Source of the DNA: Candidatus Avelusimicrobium facis
GTDB taxonomy: Bacteria; Elusimicrobiota; Elusimicrobia; Elusimicrobiales; Elusimicrobiaceae
Assembly: GCA_900762815.1 (NCBI GenBank)
Contig: CAAFHX010000079.1
Coordinates: 1-6,536, forward strand
Length of the DNA stretch: 6,536 bases
Direction of reading: 5' to 3'
How positions within the stretch are numbered: the first letter of the stretch is position 1; each line of letters opens with the position of its first letter. Below the pieces are notes generated by a model. That model was given only the letters and a program-made list of their open reading frames with translations, searched no databases and was not told the DNA's origin. A program made the translations under genes and the position numbers. Of this stretch, positions 4,963-6,536 are shown piece after piece.

Positions 4963-6156
4963 CTATTTCAATTTTTCGGCAATTTTTTTACTGACCGCCA
5001 AGCCCAAGGCTTTGCACGCCTGTTCCACCGGGGCATCCGGCACAAATTTAGCGCTGACCACGGGAGCCACCGCCTCTATGCCCAGCTCCGTCAAGGTATT
5101 GGCTAAGGCATTGACCGGGCCCGGGTTCCACCCGTAAGAGCCGAAGGCGCCGCCCACCAAATGTTTCTTTTTCAAGCCCTTTAAATAGCACAATACATCG
5201 GCCATAGACGGAAAAATGCCCGAGTTCAACACCGGCGAGCCTATAATCAGCCCGCTGCTGTCTAACAGTTCGGTAGCCACATCGCTGCGGTGGCAGGAAT
5301 GCATAGATAACAACTTCACTTCGGTACCGCCCAAGCGCAAGCCCTCGGCAATGTATTGGGCCATTTTTTGGGTGCTGCCCCACATGGTGTCGTACACCAC
5401 CAAGGCTTTATTTTTTGGCGCCTGCGTGGCCCACTTGGCGTATAAATTGACAATTTTGGACGGGTCCTTGCGCCAAATAAAACCATGGTCCGGGGCAATC
5501 ATCTTGGGCGAAAGACCCATTTTTTGCACGGTGTCTAAAAAGCGCAGGACAATGTCCGAATACGGCAAGACGATATTGGCATAATATTTTTCCGCCTCAT
5601 ACAGCCACAGGCGTTCCTCGTTTTCGTCGTCAAACAATCGGCTGGTGGCATAGTGCATACCGAATACGTCGTTGGTGAATAAAATGTTTTCCTTTTCCAA
5701 ATAAGAAAACATACTGTCGGGCCAGTGCAACATGCGGGCTTCCACAAAAGAAATAGTGTCTCCGCCAATATCTATTTTATCGCCGGTTTTGACGACCTTC
5801 ATCGGAAATTTTGGATGCAGCTGCGCGCTCAAATCCTTTAGCCCCATATCCGAGCAATAAATTTCTTTGGGCTCTATGGCGGCTACCGCCTCGGGCAAAG
5901 CGCCGGAATGGTCCATCTCCGAGTGATTGGAAATAATAATTTCAATTTTCTTGGGATCTATGACGCTGGCGATGCGGGCCATCATTTCCGGGTAAAACTC
6001 TTTTTTCACCGTGTCTATCAGGGTGGGTTTATCCGACAAAATCAAATAAGCATTGTATGTAGTACCGCGATGAGTGGAATAGCCGTGAAAATCGCGGATG
6101 TTCCAATCAATGGCCCCTACCCAATATACTTTGTCCGTTACTTGAATTGCTTGCAT
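4963..6156 (-). CDS. fprA: A-type flavoprotein FprA (rubredoxin:oxygen/NO oxidoreductase)
   Basis: This soluble flavodiiron protein reduces O2 to water or NO to N2O with electrons from rubredoxin. The 397-residue protein has a metallo-beta-lactamase-like domain (about 1-245) and a C-terminal flavodoxin domain (about 250-397). All diiron ligands are present: His78, Glu80, Asp82 and His83 in NHSEMDHSG, His144 in LHWPDS, Asp163 in TNDVFG, and His224 in PDHGFIW. The FMN loops are YDTMWGSTQ (255-263), GSPVLNSG (306-313) and GSYGWNPGP (339-347). It lacks a C-terminal rubredoxin or flavin-reductase extension, so it is a class A enzyme needing separate partners, which are encoded just downstream. The ATG at 6156 follows AAGGAGA at 6161-6167. 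It starts 27 bp after the desulfoferrodoxin stop. Confidence 0.96.
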   Translation of the reverse strand: MQAIQVTDKVYWVGAIDWNIRDFHGYSTHRGTTYNAYLILSDKPTLIDTVKKEFYPEMMARIASVIDPKKIEIIISNHSEMDHSGALPEAVAAIEPKEIYCSDMGLKDLSAQLHPKFPMKVVKTGDKIDIGGDTISFVEARMLHWPDSMFSYLEKENILFTNDVFGMHYATSRLFDDENEERLWLYEAEKYYANIVLPYSDIVLRFLDTVQKMGLSPKMIAPDHGFIWRKDPSKIVNLYAKWATQAPKNKALVVYDTMWGSTQKMAQYIAEGLRLGGTEVKLLSMHSCHRSDVATELLDSSGLIIGSPVLNSGIFPSMADVLCYLKGLKKKHLVGGAFGSYGWNPGPVNALANTLTELGIEAVAPVVSAKFVPDAPVEQACKALGLAVSKKIAEKLK

Positions 6157-6183
6157 AGGTTCTCCTTATCCGGTTGTCTGTAA

Positions 6184-6536
6184 TTAATTCGTCTTTTCCC
6201 ATAAGCCGTGCAAATTGCAATACTCCCGGGCGGTTACTTTTTCGGCGTCGGATTTAAAAAATACTTCCGGCCGGTCCCCCGGTTTTAAATATTGCCGCTG
6301 CACTCGCCCGCAGGCGCAAACCAGCTCTATCCATTCTATAAAATGTACATCCAACATGGGGTGGGCAATTTCTCCTACTTTTACTTTATATCCCCCGTCT
6401 ACTTTTTCTATCACGGGAATGTGTTTTTCCGTAGCAGCTTCTACGCTGCCGGGAATTTGCTTTACCATGGGTTTGCCGCAGCAAACCAGCTCCCCCGATG
6501 AAGCATGCACTACTTCCACTATATTACCGCATACAG
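6184..6536 (-). CDS. dfx: desulfoferrodoxin (2Fe superoxide reductase), 5' end cut by the window
   Basis: Superoxide reductase converts superoxide to hydrogen peroxide using electrons from rubredoxin. The frame is open to the window edge and encodes 116 visible residues; probably about ten N-terminal residues are missing. The visible start [11 protein letters not shown] supplies the second cysteine of the CxxC pair, and ELVCCGKPM supplies the other two cysteines, so the rubredoxin-like centre I is present (two-iron type). Centre II is complete: GluLysHis in TEKHIP, both histidines in HPMLDVH, and Cys plus His in CNLHG near the C-terminus. An internal GTG at 6519 would discard part of centre I and is not the true start. 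It is the first visible gene of the stress operon; promoter and regulator lie outside the window. Confidence 0.94.
   Translation of the reverse strand, partial: VCGNIVEVVHASSGELVCCGKPMVKQIPGSVEAATEKHIPVIEKVDGGYKVKVGEIAHPMLDVHFIEWIELVCACGRVQRQYLKPGDRPEVFFKSDAEKVTAREYCNLHGLWEKTN

Noticed and set aside
6517..6519. GTG at 6519 as the start of desulfoferrodoxin
   Set aside because: The frame continues upstream to the window edge and encodes VCGNI, the conserved segment with a centre-I cysteine, so the gene begins outside the window.
1..6536. CRISPR array, transposase, tRNA or rRNA gene
   Set aside because: No regularly spaced repeats, transposase motifs, cloverleaf-like segments or rRNA signatures were seen while reading both strands.

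Overview
All the recognisable genes in this window lie on the minus strand, so transcription runs from high to low coordinates. Three blocks follow one another. The organism looks like an anaerobe or nanaerobe that detoxifies oxygen with non-haem iron proteins. Shine-Dalgarno sequences are strong (AAGGAG or GGAGG types) and gene spacing is tight. The taxon cannot be fixed from the sequence. An anaerobic gut lineage such as Elusimicrobiota is only a guess, and a clostridial or deltaproteobacterial relative is not excluded.

Right block (about 6536 to 4215): an oxidative and nitrosative stress operon. It runs desulfoferrodoxin (cut by the window edge), A-type flavoprotein FprA, a flavin reductase domain protein, and a 52-residue rubredoxin at 4262-4420. 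A perfect 10-bp hairpin closes it. The inferred electron path is NAD(P)H to flavin reductase, then rubredoxin, then FprA (O2 to water or NO to N2O) and desulfoferrodoxin (superoxide to peroxide). The last two genes are in the same frame and separated by one stop codon plus four sense codons, so together they look like a split high-molecular-weight rubredoxin (Hrb).

Middle block (about 4171 to 1979): a GT4-type glycosyltransferase followed by signal peptidase I (lepB). An extended -10 promoter lies so close to the glycosyltransferase ATG that its mRNA may be leaderless. A parS-like palindrome fills the 26-bp gap between the two genes.

Left block (about 2031 to 122): the chromosome-partitioning pair parA-parB, closed by a hairpin terminator. 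The 151-bp gap between lepB and parA holds a perfect 20-bp parS-like palindrome, an AT-rich stretch, one perfect and one near-perfect DnaA box in inverted orientation, and a possible terminator. A third parS-like site lies downstream of parB. The three sites share the core GTTTTCAC-RTG-AAAAC, which differs from textbook parS at the outer half-site position. The left end may also hold the first 13 codons of another minus-strand gene.

The most notable points are the variant parS cluster with DnaA boxes (possible origin-proximal segregation region), the split Hrb, and the possibly leaderless glycosyltransferase transcript.
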